The notes: generated by a model not told the origin, from the letters alone. Counted from the first letter of the stretch, positions 44,136 through 52,927 are shown. The stretch: 64,000 nt of DNA from Streptomyces longisporoflavus (GCF_014649775.1 NZ_BMTR01000013.1:186001-250000), one strand, 5' to 3'. Program-made: numbers and translations.

Positions 44136-45524
44136 ATGGCCGCAAGGCCGCTCGTCGCGCGGCAGCCCAACGAAAGGCTGCAGGCACTCATTCAGGAAGC
44201 GGGTTGCTCGAACGCGGGCCTGGCCCGCCGGGTCAACATGTGCGGCGCGGAGCACGGTCTCGACCTGCGCTACGACAAGACGTCGGTCGCCCGGTGGCTG
44301 CGCGGTCAGCAACCGCGCGGCAGGGCGCCGGGAATCATCGCCGAGGCGCTCGGCCGCAAGCTGGGCCGGACCGTCACGATCGACGAGATCGGCATGGCGA
44401 ACGGCAAGAATCTCGCCTCCGGAGTCGGTCTGCAGTTCTCGCCCACCGTGCTCGGCGCCATCGAGCAGGTCTGCGAGCTGTGGCGCAGCGACGTGGGTCG
44501 GCGGGACTTCCTGTCGGGGTCGTCCGTCGCCGCGTCCGCGCTCGTCGAGCCGAGCCGCGACTGGCTGATCTCGTCGCCGGACGCGCAGGTCGGCCGGATG
44601 GCCGGGCCGCGGGTCGGGCTCTCCGACGTGGCGGCGGTGCGGGCCATGACGGAGGCGCTCACGACGCTGGACCACCAGTACGGCAGCGGGCATGTCCGGC
44701 CGGTCGTCGTGCACTACCTCAACAGCGTGGTGTCGGGGCTGCTCGCCGGTTCGTACCGCGAGGCGGTGGGACGCGAACTGTTCTCCGCCGTCGCCCGGTT
44801 GACGGAACTCGCCGGGTACATGGCGGTGGACACGGGCCAGCCGGGTCTCGCCCAGCGGTACTACATCCAGGCGCTGCGGCTCGCGCAGGCGGCGGGCGAC
44901 CGGGGCTACGGCGGTTACGTCCTCGCCGCGTCCATGAGCCACCTCGCGGCGCAGCTCGGAAACCCGCGGGAGATCGCGCAGTTGGCGCGGGCGGCCCAGG
45001 AGGGGACGCGCGGGCGGGTCACCCCGCGCGCGGAGGCCATGTTCTACGCCGCCGAGGCGAGGGGGCACGCGCTGCTCGGGGACGGCCGCTCGACGCAGGT
45101 CGTCGCGGGCCATGCGGTCGAGGCGATGGACCGGGCGTCCGGGGAGGCGGACTCGGGGGACGACCCCGTGTGGATCCGGCACTTCGACCACGCGTATCTG
45201 GCCGATGAACTGGCGCACTGCCACCGGGACTTGGGGCAGGCGGACGCGGCGGCGCGCAGCGCGGAGGAGGCCCTTTCCGGGCATCCCGAGACGCGGGCGC
45301 GGCGGCGGGCGATCGGCCTCGTGCTGCTCGCCACGGCGCAGGTGCAGCGGCGGGACGTCGAGCAGGCGTGCCACACGGGCACGAAGGCGGTCGAACTCCT
45401 CGGCACGCTGCGGTCGAACCGCGGCGCCGAGTATCTGGAGGACTTCCAGGAGCGGCTCGCGCCGTACCGGGAGGAGCCGGTGGTAAGGGAGTTCGGGGCG
45501 CGGATGGACGTCCAGGCGGCGTGA
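44136..45524 (+). CDS. NsdA-like HTH/TPR transcriptional regulator
   Basis: 462 residues. The N-terminal ~80 residues hold an unusual HTH (NAGLARRVNMCGAEHGLDLRYDKTSVARWLRGQQPRGRAPGIIAEALGRKLG). Then VGRRDFLSGSSVAASALVEPSRDWLI and a TPR-rich C-terminal half (GRELFSAVARLTELAGYMAVDTGQPGLAQRYYIQALRLAQAAGDRGYGGYVLAASMSHLAAQLG). These segments are nearly identical to what I remember of NsdA, a negative regulator of sporulation and antibiotic production, or its SCO4441-type paralog. AGGGGG 8 nt before ATG 44136 fixes the start. A developmental role is likely by homology. Confidence 0.88.
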   Translation: MAARPLVARQPNERLQALIQEAGCSNAGLARRVNMCGAEHGLDLRYDKTSVARWLRGQQPRGRAPGIIAEALGRKLGRTVTIDEIGMANGKNLASGVGLQFSPTVLGAIEQVCELWRSDVGRRDFLSGSSVAASALVEPSRDWLISSPDAQVGRMAGPRVGLSDVAAVRAMTEALTTLDHQYGSGHVRPVVVHYLNSVVSGLLAGSYREAVGRELFSAVARLTELAGYMAVDTGQPGLAQRYYIQALRLAQAAGDRGYGGYVLAASMSHLAAQLGNPREIAQLARAAQEGTRGRVTPRAEAMFYAAEARGHALLGDGRSTQVVAGHAVEAMDRASGEADSGDDPVWIRHFDHAYLADELAHCHRDLGQADAAARSAEEALSGHPETRARRRAIGLVLLATAQVQRRDVEQACHTGTKAVELLGTLRSNRGAEYLEDFQERLAPYREEPVVREFGARMDVQAA

Positions 45525-45832
45525 ACGGTACGGATTCGGGCGGGGTTCGGGCGGGGTTCGGGGTTCGGGTGCGGGATGCGGGTGCGTGAAGAATGTGTGA
45601 CGTGTGTCGCGCCCTCGTGAACTCGGCTCGTCCCCGCCCTTTCCGCACGGTGAACGGCCCGCTCCCGTCCGCGTTCGAGACTGCCCCGTGACGTAAACAG
45701 CGTTTCGCGGAGAGCTTTTGTTACTTCTGCGATTGAACCGGTCACGGAGGTTTGAGCTGCGTGGCAGAGGCCTGTGGGGACCCGGTAGCGTGAGCCGACG
45801 GTTCCGTAGGTCCCCCATTCGTAGGAGTCCCG
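45525..45832. other. 308-bp gap with GGTTCGGG repeats
   Basis: The first 60 bp contain several GGTTCGGG(C) units spaced about 9-12 bp. The remainder is presumed promoter of the repeat-rich membrane protein; a moderately A/T-rich patch at 45700-45740 is the best candidate. No gene seen. Confidence 0.4.
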
Positions 45833-47998
45833 GTGACGCAGCAGAGCGGGCAGGGCGCCGCTTCCTCCGATCCGCATTCCGCGGACCGGCACGCGCACGA
45901 AGGCATCGTGCTGCCTGCCGACGGAAGCGAGCCTTTGATGCCCGGCACCACCGGCGACCGTGTGGCGCCGACGGGCGGCAGCCCCTGGGGCCAGCCGTGG
46001 GGCCCGTCCCCGGCGGACCCGCCGCCCGCCGCCGGCCAGCCGTGGGACGCGGCTCCCGGCCAACAGCAGTCGTACGGCGCCGGCGCCCCGCTGCCCGCGG
46101 AGGGCACGCAGCAGCAGGGCTATGCACAGGGCGCCACGTACGGGGCCCCGCACACGGACGCGCCGTACGGAGGCCAGACCTACCCCACCCAGCCGACTCC
46201 CGACGCTCCGTACGCCGACGCCCAGCCCCAGGGCACACACGGCGCCCCCTACGGGCAGCAGGGCGCGGGCGCGCCTTATGCGGGCCAGCAGCAGGACGCG
46301 GGTGCGCCTTATGCGGGGCAGCAGCAGGGCGCGGGTGCGCCTTACGCGGGCCAGCAGCAGGGCGGCGGCCAGTACGGGGCACAGCCGCAGGGCGGCCAGT
46401 ACGCGGATGGCAGCCGGGGCGGGCAGTACGCGGGTCAGCCGGCCGGAGAGTCTTACACGGGGGCCGGCGCGGGTGGGGCCTACGCGGGGCCTGGCGCGGG
46501 CGGTGCGCACGCGGGCCAGCCTTTGGGTGGTACGCATGCCGGGCAGCCTTCGGGTGGCGCCCATGCGGGTCAGCCGTCGGGCGGGTCCCATGCCGGGCAG
46601 CCCTCCCTCGGTGGTCACGCCGGGCAGCCCTCGGCCGGGACTCATGCGGGGCAGCCCTCGGGCGGTGGCCACGCCGCGCAGGCCACGCAGGGCTCTGGCG
46701 GTGCGCACGCCAGGCATGCGGGGGGTGGGGGCCGTGGTGGGCAGGTTGGGGATGCCTCGTATTCGGGGCAGGCGGGGCAGCAGTCTCTTCCCCCGGCCGG
46801 GCAGGCCGGGCAGCTTCCTCCCGCCGTGCAGGCGGGCCAGTTGCCCCCCGCCGGTTCCGGCGGGAGCGCGCCGCTGCCGCCCGTCGCAGGGGGCCTCGCG
46901 CCGCTGACGCCCGCCGCCGCGGGTGACGCGGACGCGACGCAGTACATACCCCCGGTGACTTCCGGAGGCGGCGGCGGAGCCGGGTTCGACGAGGGCGCGA
47001 CGCAGTACATACCCCCGGTGGCCCCCGGCGCCCTGCCGCCCGAGGCACCCACGGGCGACGCCACGCAGTTCCTCGGCCGCTCGCCCATGCCCCCGGCGGC
47101 CGGCTCCGACAGCGAGCCCACGCAGTACATCGCCCCCGTGCCCGCCGAGCCCGGCAAGGCGCCCTTCGGGATACGGCCCGGCGCCCCCGGCGACCGGCAG
47201 CCGCCCGCCGAGTTCGACAGCCTCTTCCGTACGCAGGACGCGGAGCCCGAAGGCCCCGCGTCGACCCAGCAGATGCCCCGCTTCGATCCAGAGCACCCCG
47301 GCGGCGACGGCGGAGGCCGTGCCGCACGCCGCGCAGCCGCCGCCGCTCCCGCCCCGCGCGGCGAGGGTGGCCGCACGGGGTCGAAGGTGCCGCTCTTCGT
47401 GGCCATCGGCGTAGCCATCGCGGTGATCGGCGTCGGTGCGGGCGCACTGCTCAGCGGCGGAGGCGGCGACGAGGAGAAGGCCGCCCCCAAGACCGTCTCC
47501 GACGCCGCGCCGTCCGACGAGAAACCCTCGCCCTCGGTCGACCCGGCCGAGCAGCAGGCCATCGCCCTGGACAAGCTCCTCGCCGACAGCAACAACAGCC
47601 GTGACTCGGTGATCGCCGCCGTACGCAACGTAGGAAAGTGCGCCGACCTCAGCCAGTCGGCCACCGACCTGCGCAACGCGGCCAAGCAGCGCAACGGCCT
47701 GGTCACGCGCCTCTCGACGCTCTCCGTGGACAAGCTCCCGGCCAACGCCCAGCTGACGGCGTCCCTCACCAAGGCATGGAAGGCGTCCGCCGCGGCCGAC
47801 AACCACTACGCCGCGTGGGCGGGCCAGGTCTCGGGCAAGAAGGGCTGCCAGAAGGGCCACGCCCGCACGACGCCGCAGGCGGTCGCCGCGAACAAGTCGA
47901 GCGGCGAGGCGACCACGGCCAAGCAGGAAGCGGCCGGGCTGTGGAACGCCATCGCCCAGAAGTACGGCCTCACCACGCGCGACAAGTCACAGCTGTAA
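45833..47998 (+). CDS. Large membrane protein with disordered, tandem-repeat cytoplasmic region
   Basis: 721 residues. About 1-510 are Gly/Gln/Pro/Ala-rich and disordered, with two repeat blocks: GAPYAGQQQ (period 10 residues, about 140-178) and HAGQPSGG-type (period 9, about 225-285). Three TQYI(P/A)PV sites and one TQFLGR follow. A single helix (about 522-545, VPLFVAIGVAIAVIGVGAGALL) divides them from a ~165-residue helical C-terminal domain with two Cys (GKCADL, KKGCQK), presumably extracellular. GTG 45833 has AGGAG 6 nt upstream. The layout resembles actinobacterial kinase substrates or division-associated membrane proteins; function unknown. Confidence 0.8.
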   Translation: MTQQSGQGAASSDPHSADRHAHEGIVLPADGSEPLMPGTTGDRVAPTGGSPWGQPWGPSPADPPPAAGQPWDAAPGQQQSYGAGAPLPAEGTQQQGYAQGATYGAPHTDAPYGGQTYPTQPTPDAPYADAQPQGTHGAPYGQQGAGAPYAGQQQDAGAPYAGQQQGAGAPYAGQQQGGGQYGAQPQGGQYADGSRGGQYAGQPAGESYTGAGAGGAYAGPGAGGAHAGQPLGGTHAGQPSGGAHAGQPSGGSHAGQPSLGGHAGQPSAGTHAGQPSGGGHAAQATQGSGGAHARHAGGGGRGGQVGDASYSGQAGQQSLPPAGQAGQLPPAVQAGQLPPAGSGGSAPLPPVAGGLAPLTPAAAGDADATQYIPPVTSGGGGGAGFDEGATQYIPPVAPGALPPEAPTGDATQFLGRSPMPPAAGSDSEPTQYIAPVPAEPGKAPFGIRPGAPGDRQPPAEFDSLFRTQDAEPEGPASTQQMPRFDPEHPGGDGGGRAARRAAAAAPAPRGEGGRTGSKVPLFVAIGVAIAVIGVGAGALLSGGGGDEEKAAPKTVSDAAPSDEKPSPSVDPAEQQAIALDKLLADSNNSRDSVIAAVRNVGKCADLSQSATDLRNAAKQRNGLVTRLSTLSVDKLPANAQLTASLTKAWKASAAADNHYAAWAGQVSGKKGCQKGHARTTPQAVAANKSSGEATTAKQEAAGLWNAIAQKYGLTTRDKSQL
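46241..46372. repeat. 30-bp tandem repeat in coding DNA (GAPYAGQQQ block)
   Basis: About four units of GGCGCGGGCGCGCC-like DNA ending CAGCAGCAG, each 30 bp. In frame, so copy number changes would keep the protein intact. Confidence 0.75.
46505..46690. repeat. 27-bp tandem repeat in coding DNA (HAGQPSGG block)
   Basis: Six to seven units of 27 bp encode HAGQP-S/L-G-G-x. Units differ at third positions, so the block has been kept by selection or is old. Confidence 0.8.
46933..47020. repeat. Two identical copies of the ATQYIPPV coding segment
   Basis: GCGACGCAGTACATACCCCC, continuing to GGTG, occurs at 46933 and 46997 without a mismatch, including the rare codon ATA. Two degenerate copies follow near 47060 and 47120. 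Confidence 0.75.
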
Positions 47999-48046
47999 GA
48001 GACGAGACGGCTGCGGGACGCGGCCGGCGCACGGTCCCGGAGCGGG

Positions 48047-49411
48047 TTACGGCACCCGTTCCAGGGTCTTCGAGACGTTCACGAAGCCCTTCTGCGCCGG
48101 CACGAGGCGGCCGTCCCGCACCACCTGGAACGTCACGTCCGCGTTGACCAGGCGCGGGAAGTCGCTCGCCGCGAGCATGTCCTTGAACCGCCACCGAAGC
48201 GTGGGCGTGAGACCGCCCGTCTCGACCTTGAGTCCCTTGTCCAGGGCCCGCCGCAGCGTCCGCGCCGAGACCTCGCCGCCGTCGAGCGACTCGACGGCGT
48301 GCTTCAGGACGGTGTACGCGATCCACGTCGTCTGCACGCCCGCGTCGGTCGGGTCGACCCGGTTGTCGCCGAACGCCTGCCGGCGGATGACCTCGCGCAT
48401 CTCGTTCCAGCGGGCGTCGCCGGCCACCGGGTACCAGCCGGTGACGTAGGCGCCTTCGTACGGGCCGTTGCCGCCGCCCGTGCGGTCGATGAGGGACTGG
48501 TCGACGCTGCCGAGCACGGAGGAGATCTTCGCGGCCGGGTACGCGCTCTCGGTGCGGCGGTAGGAGTCGTAGAACGTGTCCGTGCGGGCGCCGAGCGCCG
48601 CCGTCACGCATCCGTCCGTGCCGGCGCGCTCCAGCGCCTGCTCGGCCTGGGCCGAGAAGTCCGTGCCGTCCTCGGGCGCCCGGATGTCGGCGGAGGACCT
48701 CCGGTGGCCCTCGGTGAGGCCCGCGTCCAGGAGTCCCGGCAGGTCGTCACCGGCGATCGTGTCGGGGCGTACGAGGGCGACCCGCTCGCAGCGGGCGGCG
48801 AGCTGACGGCCGTTGCCTGCCATGAGGGCGGGTTCGCCGCCGTTGACGGGGTACGACAGGGGGCTGCTGAACTCCTCGTCGGTGACGCCGTATCCGCCGA
48901 TATAGGGGATACCGGCGACTTCGAGGGGGGAGAGGAAGGACTGGCCGTGCTGGCTGTAGGAGCCGACGACGGCCGCGACCTCCTTGTCGACCGCCTTGCG
49001 GGCGCAGTCCGCGGCGCCCACGGGGTCGTTGTGGTCGTTGCAGGTGATGACCTTGAGTTTGCGGCCGTCGAGCCCGCCGTTCGCGTTGACCCAGCGCGCG
49101 TAGGCCTGTGCCATCGCGGGGATGCCGGGTTTGTTGGTCGCCTTGGTGTTCTCGGGGGCCCAGGTCATGACGGTGACGGGGTCGTCCCCGGCACCCGCCG
49201 CCGAACCGGGTATGACCCCGCACGAGGTGGCCAGGGACGCGCACACAGCCACCAGGGCGGTCGCGGTGAGCGCTGTGGTCCTGCGGGGGAGGCGGGCGGA
49301 GCCGGAGGGGCCGGTGCGACCGGAGGGGCCAGAGGGGCCAGAGGTGCTCGACAGGCCGGAGGGGCTGGAGGGGCGGAGGAGCAAGGTGCGTCGCGAGACG
49401 GGCATGGTCAT
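48047..49411 (-). CDS. Lipoprotein substrate-binding protein, LivK-type
   Basis: 454 residues. The lipobox is LATSC with Cys64. Unusually, about 40 residues precede the hydrophobic core, including a SGPSGPSGRTGPSGS repeat. The mature part has the type I periplasmic-binding fold: ANGGLDGRKLKVITCNDHNDPVGAADCARKAVDKEVAAVVGSYSQHGQ, and later GAYVTGWYPV. Such proteins bind branched amino acids or amides, often with an ABC importer, but no permease genes are adjacent, so it may act as a sensor. ATG 49411 is chosen; ATG 49405 and 49438 are alternatives. Confidence 0.85.
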   Translation of the reverse strand: MTMPVSRRTLLLRPSSPSGLSSTSGPSGPSGRTGPSGSARLPRRTTALTATALVAVCASLATSCGVIPGSAAGAGDDPVTVMTWAPENTKATNKPGIPAMAQAYARWVNANGGLDGRKLKVITCNDHNDPVGAADCARKAVDKEVAAVVGSYSQHGQSFLSPLEVAGIPYIGGYGVTDEEFSSPLSYPVNGGEPALMAGNGRQLAARCERVALVRPDTIAGDDLPGLLDAGLTEGHRRSSADIRAPEDGTDFSAQAEQALERAGTDGCVTAALGARTDTFYDSYRRTESAYPAAKISSVLGSVDQSLIDRTGGGNGPYEGAYVTGWYPVAGDARWNEMREVIRRQAFGDNRVDPTDAGVQTTWIAYTVLKHAVESLDGGEVSARTLRRALDKGLKVETGGLTPTLRWRFKDMLAASDFPRLVNADVTFQVVRDGRLVPAQKGFVNVSKTLERVP

Positions 49412-49522
49412 GCACGATTCCGCCGCGGCGCCAACCATGGTGTGACGTGCTCTCAACGCATGGTGACAAGAAGGTGAATGGCAGGGGCCGATTCGACTGC
49501 CCGGAGGGGGAACGTACGATCG

Positions 49523-50026
49523 ATGACCGTGCAAGGTTCGGAGAACTCTTCCCGTCGCGGCCGTCGCTCAAGCACCATGGGCGGCATGCCAACGAACGAC
49601 ATGCCGTGGTGGCGCTGGCGCAGCAACGTGCGCTCGGCGCTGCACATGCTCTCCGACCCGGGGTTCCAGCGTGACTGCTGGCTCGCCGGGCGCGAGGAGT
49701 ACGGGGACGTGACCGACGCCGTGTACCGCCTTGTCGAGGACACGTGGCTCGACAACTGGTCCGCCGACAAGTATGTGGGGACGATCTTCCGTGACGCGGA
49801 GGAGGCGGCCCTCGTCGACGCCGCGGTGCTGCGGGTTCTGCGGATCATGCACGAGGTGGGGCCGGACGCGCTGGTGTCCGCCTATCTCGACCACCCGGGG
49901 TGGCCGGAGGCCGTACGCGCCGCCAGGGATGCCCATGTGCGGCTTGCCGTCAGTGACGGGGAGAACCCCGACGAAGCCCCACGGACGCTTGAGGTTCTGC
50001 GGATTCTGACTCGTTCCGCGAGCTAG
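49523..50026 (+). CDS. SCO4402-family conserved protein
   Basis: About 167 residues. The segment MPWWRWRSNVRSALHMLSDPGFQRDCWLAGREEYGDVTDAVYRLVEDTWLDNWSADKYVGTIFRD is near-identical to what I recall of SCO4402-family proteins, which sit beside purU in Streptomyces. No enzymatic motif is visible; the fold is probably all-helical. ATG 49523 has GGAGGGGGAA 10 nt upstream; ATG 49577 or 49586 would begin right at the conserved part. Function unknown; co-location with purU hints at a folate or one-carbon link only weakly. Confidence 0.85.
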   Translation: MTVQGSENSSRRGRRSSTMGGMPTNDMPWWRWRSNVRSALHMLSDPGFQRDCWLAGREEYGDVTDAVYRLVEDTWLDNWSADKYVGTIFRDAEEAALVDAAVLRVLRIMHEVGPDALVSAYLDHPGWPEAVRAARDAHVRLAVSDGENPDEAPRTLEVLRILTRSAS

Positions 50027-50076
50027 AAGAGGCGCTGCGGACCGCGACCCGGCTCGATTGTGGGAACCTTGGGCGC

Positions 50077-50961
50077 ATGAATGAGCCGTCCGTCGCCGCG
50101 TCCGCCGACCCCGCTGAGCAGTACGTCCTGACCCTCTCCTGCCCGGACAAGCAGGGCATCGTGCACGCCGTGTCGAGTTACCTCTTCATGACCGGGTGCA
50201 ACATCGAGGACAGTCAGCAGTTCGGCGACCATGACACCGGTCTCTTCTTCATGCGCGTCCACTTCTCGGCGGAGGCGCCGGTGACGCTGGAGAAGCTGCG
50301 GGCGAGCTTCGCGGCGGTCGGCGACTCCTTCCACATGGACTGGCAGCTGGGCCGCGCCGACGAGAAGATGCGCGTCGTCCTGCTCGTATCGAAGTTCGGG
50401 CACTGCCTGAACGACCTGCTGTTCCGCTCGCGGATCGGGGCGCTGCCGGTCGAGATCGCGGCGGTCGTGTCCAACCACACGGACTTCGCCGAGCTCGCCG
50501 CGTCGTACGACATCCCCTTCCACCACGTCCCGGTGACCAAGGAGACCAAGGCGCAGGCCGAGGCGCAGATCCTGGAGCTCGTGCGCGCCGAGAACGTGGA
50601 GCTCGTCGTCCTGGCCCGCTACATGCAGGTGCTCTCGGACGACTTCTGCAAGCAGCTCAGCGGCCGGATCATCAACATCCACCACTCCTTCCTGCCGAGC
50701 TTCAAGGGAGCCAAGCCCTACCACCAGGCGCACGCGCGCGGTGTGAAGCTGATCGGCGCCACCGCGCACTATGTGACGGCCGACCTCGACGAGGGCCCGA
50801 TCATCGAGCAGGAGGTCGAGCGGGTCGGCCACGACGTCACGCCGAACCAGCTGGTCGCGATCGGCCGTGACGTCGAGTGCCAGGCACTGGCGCGCGCCGT
50901 GAAGTGGCACGCCGAGCGGCGGATCCTCCTCAACGGCCACCGCACGGTCGTCTTCGCCTAG
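50077..50961 (+). CDS. purU: Formyltetrahydrofolate deformylase
   Basis: A 294-residue enzyme that hydrolyses 10-formyl-THF to formate and THF, balancing one-carbon pools and supplying formate for purine synthesis. An N-terminal ACT domain (YVLTLSCPDKQGIVHAVSSYLF, about 10-90) precedes the formyltransferase domain: VSKFGHCLNDLLFRSRIG, AAVVSNHTDFAELAASYDIPFHHVPVT, NIHHSFLPSFKGAKPYHQAHARGVKLIGATAHYVTADLDEGPIIEQ. The catalytic Asn/His/Asp fall in the last block. Ends HRTVVF. It follows the SCO4402-family gene by 50 bp. Confidence 0.95.
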   Translation: MNEPSVAASADPAEQYVLTLSCPDKQGIVHAVSSYLFMTGCNIEDSQQFGDHDTGLFFMRVHFSAEAPVTLEKLRASFAAVGDSFHMDWQLGRADEKMRVVLLVSKFGHCLNDLLFRSRIGALPVEIAAVVSNHTDFAELAASYDIPFHHVPVTKETKAQAEAQILELVRAENVELVVLARYMQVLSDDFCKQLSGRIINIHHSFLPSFKGAKPYHQAHARGVKLIGATAHYVTADLDEGPIIEQEVERVGHDVTPNQLVAIGRDVECQALARAVKWHAERRILLNGHRTVVFA

Positions 50962-51002
50962 TCCGTTCGCCCTGTAAGCCGTAAGCCGTAGCCCGTACTG
51001 CT

Positions 51003-52331
51003 CTACATGCGGCTCAGTGACGCCGCAGCGAACAGGACGTCCCTGATCGCGCGGCGGTCGCCGTCCTGTCCGGCCGCCGCTTCCTCCGGCGAGACGTGGC
51101 CCGCGGCCAGGCGGCAGAATTCGACGCCGTCCAGCGCGACATGGGCCACCTCACGGTCCGCGGACGCGTCGGCGCCGGGGGAGTCGAGAGGGATGAACCA
51201 TTCGCCGCCGCCCATCCCCTCGATCTCCAGGCGCAGGCTGCGGCCGGAAGCGCCCGCCGCCACCAAGCCGTGCGGCGGGGGCGCGAGGCCGGAGCGGCGC
51301 CGTTCGGCGAGGGTGCCGGGGAGCAGCCGGGCGGCGAGGTCGATCATGTGGTGCAGATGGCGCGGGGACGGCGGCTCGTAGGGATAGTCGACCGCCTCCG
51401 CGATGTCCTCCGCGTGGATCCAGCACTCGAAGGCGCGCTCCAGCATCGAGTCCCGCAGCGGCAGTTCGACGCGGCGGCCCTCGTCGTCCGGGGCGCTGTA
51501 CGGCACGGTGAGGCGGCCGGACCCGGCGCCGTACGCACCGCCTGCCGTGAAGGACACCGTGCGGATCAGCTCGTGGGTCTGTGCGCGCCAGGGGCCGCGC
51601 ACGCCGCGCGTGGGCGGGAAGTACGAAGCGCGCCAGTACGACTCGGTGCGGCCGCTGGGGTCGGCGGGCGGCGCCGCGTCGCTGCCCAGCGGGTCGTCGA
51701 GGCCGAGGGCGAGGGCGACCAGGCCGTCGACGGCGAGGAGGTGCGCGATCACCCCGGCCACCGTCGTCTTGCGACTGACGGGGCTGTCGTCGTCGAACCA
51801 CCGCAGGCGCACCGGAGCGTTCCACTCCGAGTCGCCGATGTCCCGCAGGAGGGCGTCGAGGCGGGCGGTCTCCGCGTCGTACGGCACGGCCCAGTCGGGC
51901 ACCGGGATGCGGGGCGGGCGCCGCCCGAGGCAGCTCTCGATGACGCGGTTGCGCAGGCCGGGATCGAGGTCGAGGCTCTCCTCCTGGTGCAGCAGGCCCA
52001 CCGCGTCGCGCAGCCGCAGCGCCTCTTCCGCGCAGGGGCCGCAGTGGCCCAGGTGTTCCTCCACGGCGATGGCCTCCTCGACGGAGCAGGCGGCGAGCGC
52101 CCAGGCCCCGAGGAGAGACCGCAGGACCTGGTGGTCGAGGTCGACGGGGGCGAGGGGCGGGTCGGGCAGGGGGTTTCCGGTGTCCTCTATGGAGGTGCGC
52201 GGCAGCGGTATGCGCGGCGGCCTGCGGGCGCCGCTCTGCTCGTCCCGGCCCTTTGCGCCGCAGCCGTCGCCGTCGCCGCTCCCCGGACCGCTCGGTTCTT
52301 CGAACGGTTCCTGCCGGTCGGGCCCGCTCAC
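51003..52331 (-). CDS. Zinc-finger anti-sigma factor fused to a maleylpyruvate-isomerase-type (DinB) domain
   Basis: 442 residues. After a disordered N-terminus, residues ~65-125 form a zinc-finger anti-sigma domain (LGAWALAACSVEEAIAVEEHLGHCGPCAEEALRLRDAVGLL, with the H-x3-C-x2-C signature HLGHCGPC). The larger C-terminal part is a mycothiol-dependent DinB-like domain: LRDIGDSEWNAPV, VSRKTTVAGVIAHLLAVDGLVALAL, and ERAFECWIHAEDIAEAVDYPYEPP, with His ligands at expected places. GTG 52331 overlaps the upstream sigma gene stop (GTGA). It should hold the sigma factor inactive, perhaps responding to thiol state; that response is inference. No membrane helix. Confidence 0.88.
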   Translation of the reverse strand: MSGPDRQEPFEEPSGPGSGDGDGCGAKGRDEQSGARRPPRIPLPRTSIEDTGNPLPDPPLAPVDLDHQVLRSLLGAWALAACSVEEAIAVEEHLGHCGPCAEEALRLRDAVGLLHQEESLDLDPGLRNRVIESCLGRRPPRIPVPDWAVPYDAETARLDALLRDIGDSEWNAPVRLRWFDDDSPVSRKTTVAGVIAHLLAVDGLVALALGLDDPLGSDAAPPADPSGRTESYWRASYFPPTRGVRGPWRAQTHELIRTVSFTAGGAYGAGSGRLTVPYSAPDDEGRRVELPLRDSMLERAFECWIHAEDIAEAVDYPYEPPSPRHLHHMIDLAARLLPGTLAERRRSGLAPPPHGLVAAGASGRSLRLEIEGMGGGEWFIPLDSPGADASADREVAHVALDGVEFCRLAAGHVSPEEAAAGQDGDRRAIRDVLFAAASLSRM

Positions 52332-52927
52332 AGCGCTCTCCCGTAACCGGGAGGCGGCCCCTGCGCGGGGTGCGGCTCCGCGGGTCCGGCGGCGTCGTTG
52401 GCGGTGGAGAGCAGTTGCAGCCCCAGGCGGAGGCGGCGGCGCGCCTCGTCCTCCGTCACGCCGAGGTCGGCGGCCGTCTGGCGGTAGTCGCGCCGCTGGA
52501 AGTAGGCGAGCTCCAGGGCGGCGCGCAGCGGGGCTGGCATGGCCGTGACGATGTAGTCCGCGCGGGCGGCCGCCGACGCGCGGCGCACCTTGCGCTCCAG
52601 GTCCTCCGCGGTGCCTTCCCCGCCGCGGGCCAGGGCCGCGGACTCGGTCTGGCGCAGCCGGCGGACGGCACGCTGGTGGGTGAGCGTGGCGACCCAGGAG
52701 CGCAGGGAACCCTGCTTGGGGTCGTACGCGTCGGGGTTCTCCCAGACGTGGGCGAAGACCTCGCGGGTGAGCCGGTCGGCGGCGTCCTCGTCCCCGAGCA
52801 CGCGGTGGGCGAGGCCGTGCACGAGGGAGGCGAAGCGGTCGTACAGCTCCCCGAGTGCGGCGGCCTCTCCGTGTGCGAGGCGCTGCTGCATGCGGCGGTC
52901 CCAGCGACGCGGCGCGTCCTTCGCCAT
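52328..52927 (-). CDS. ECF-type RNA polymerase sigma factor
   Basis: 199 residues. Region 2 is LYDRFASLVHGLAHRVLGDEDAADRLTREVFAHVWENPDAYDPKQGSLRSWVATLTHQRAVRRLRQ (about 27-92); region 4 is AMPAPLRAALELAYFQRRDYRQTAADLGVTEDEARRRLRLGLQLL (about 125-170). There is no long region 3, as in ECF factors. ATG 52927 has AGAGGGGG about 5 nt upstream. Translational coupling to the anti-sigma gene downstream ensures paired synthesis. Confidence 0.9.
   Translation of the reverse strand: MAKDAPRRWDRRMQQRLAHGEAAALGELYDRFASLVHGLAHRVLGDEDAADRLTREVFAHVWENPDAYDPKQGSLRSWVATLTHQRAVRRLRQTESAALARGGEGTAEDLERKVRRASAAARADYIVTAMPAPLRAALELAYFQRRDYRQTAADLGVTEDEARRRLRLGLQLLSTANDAAGPAEPHPAQGPPPGYGRAL

Noticed and set aside
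46241..46690. CRISPR-like periodic repeats
   Set aside because: Units are 27-30 bp tandem copies without spacers, in frame within a protein gene.
44013..47447. Very long minus-strand open frame (1144 codons) opposite the NsdA-like and repeat-rich genes
   Set aside because: Arg/Pro/Ala-rich translation without domains; it follows from high G+C and the codon bias of the true plus-strand genes. The same holds for 45044-47860 and 46642-47802.
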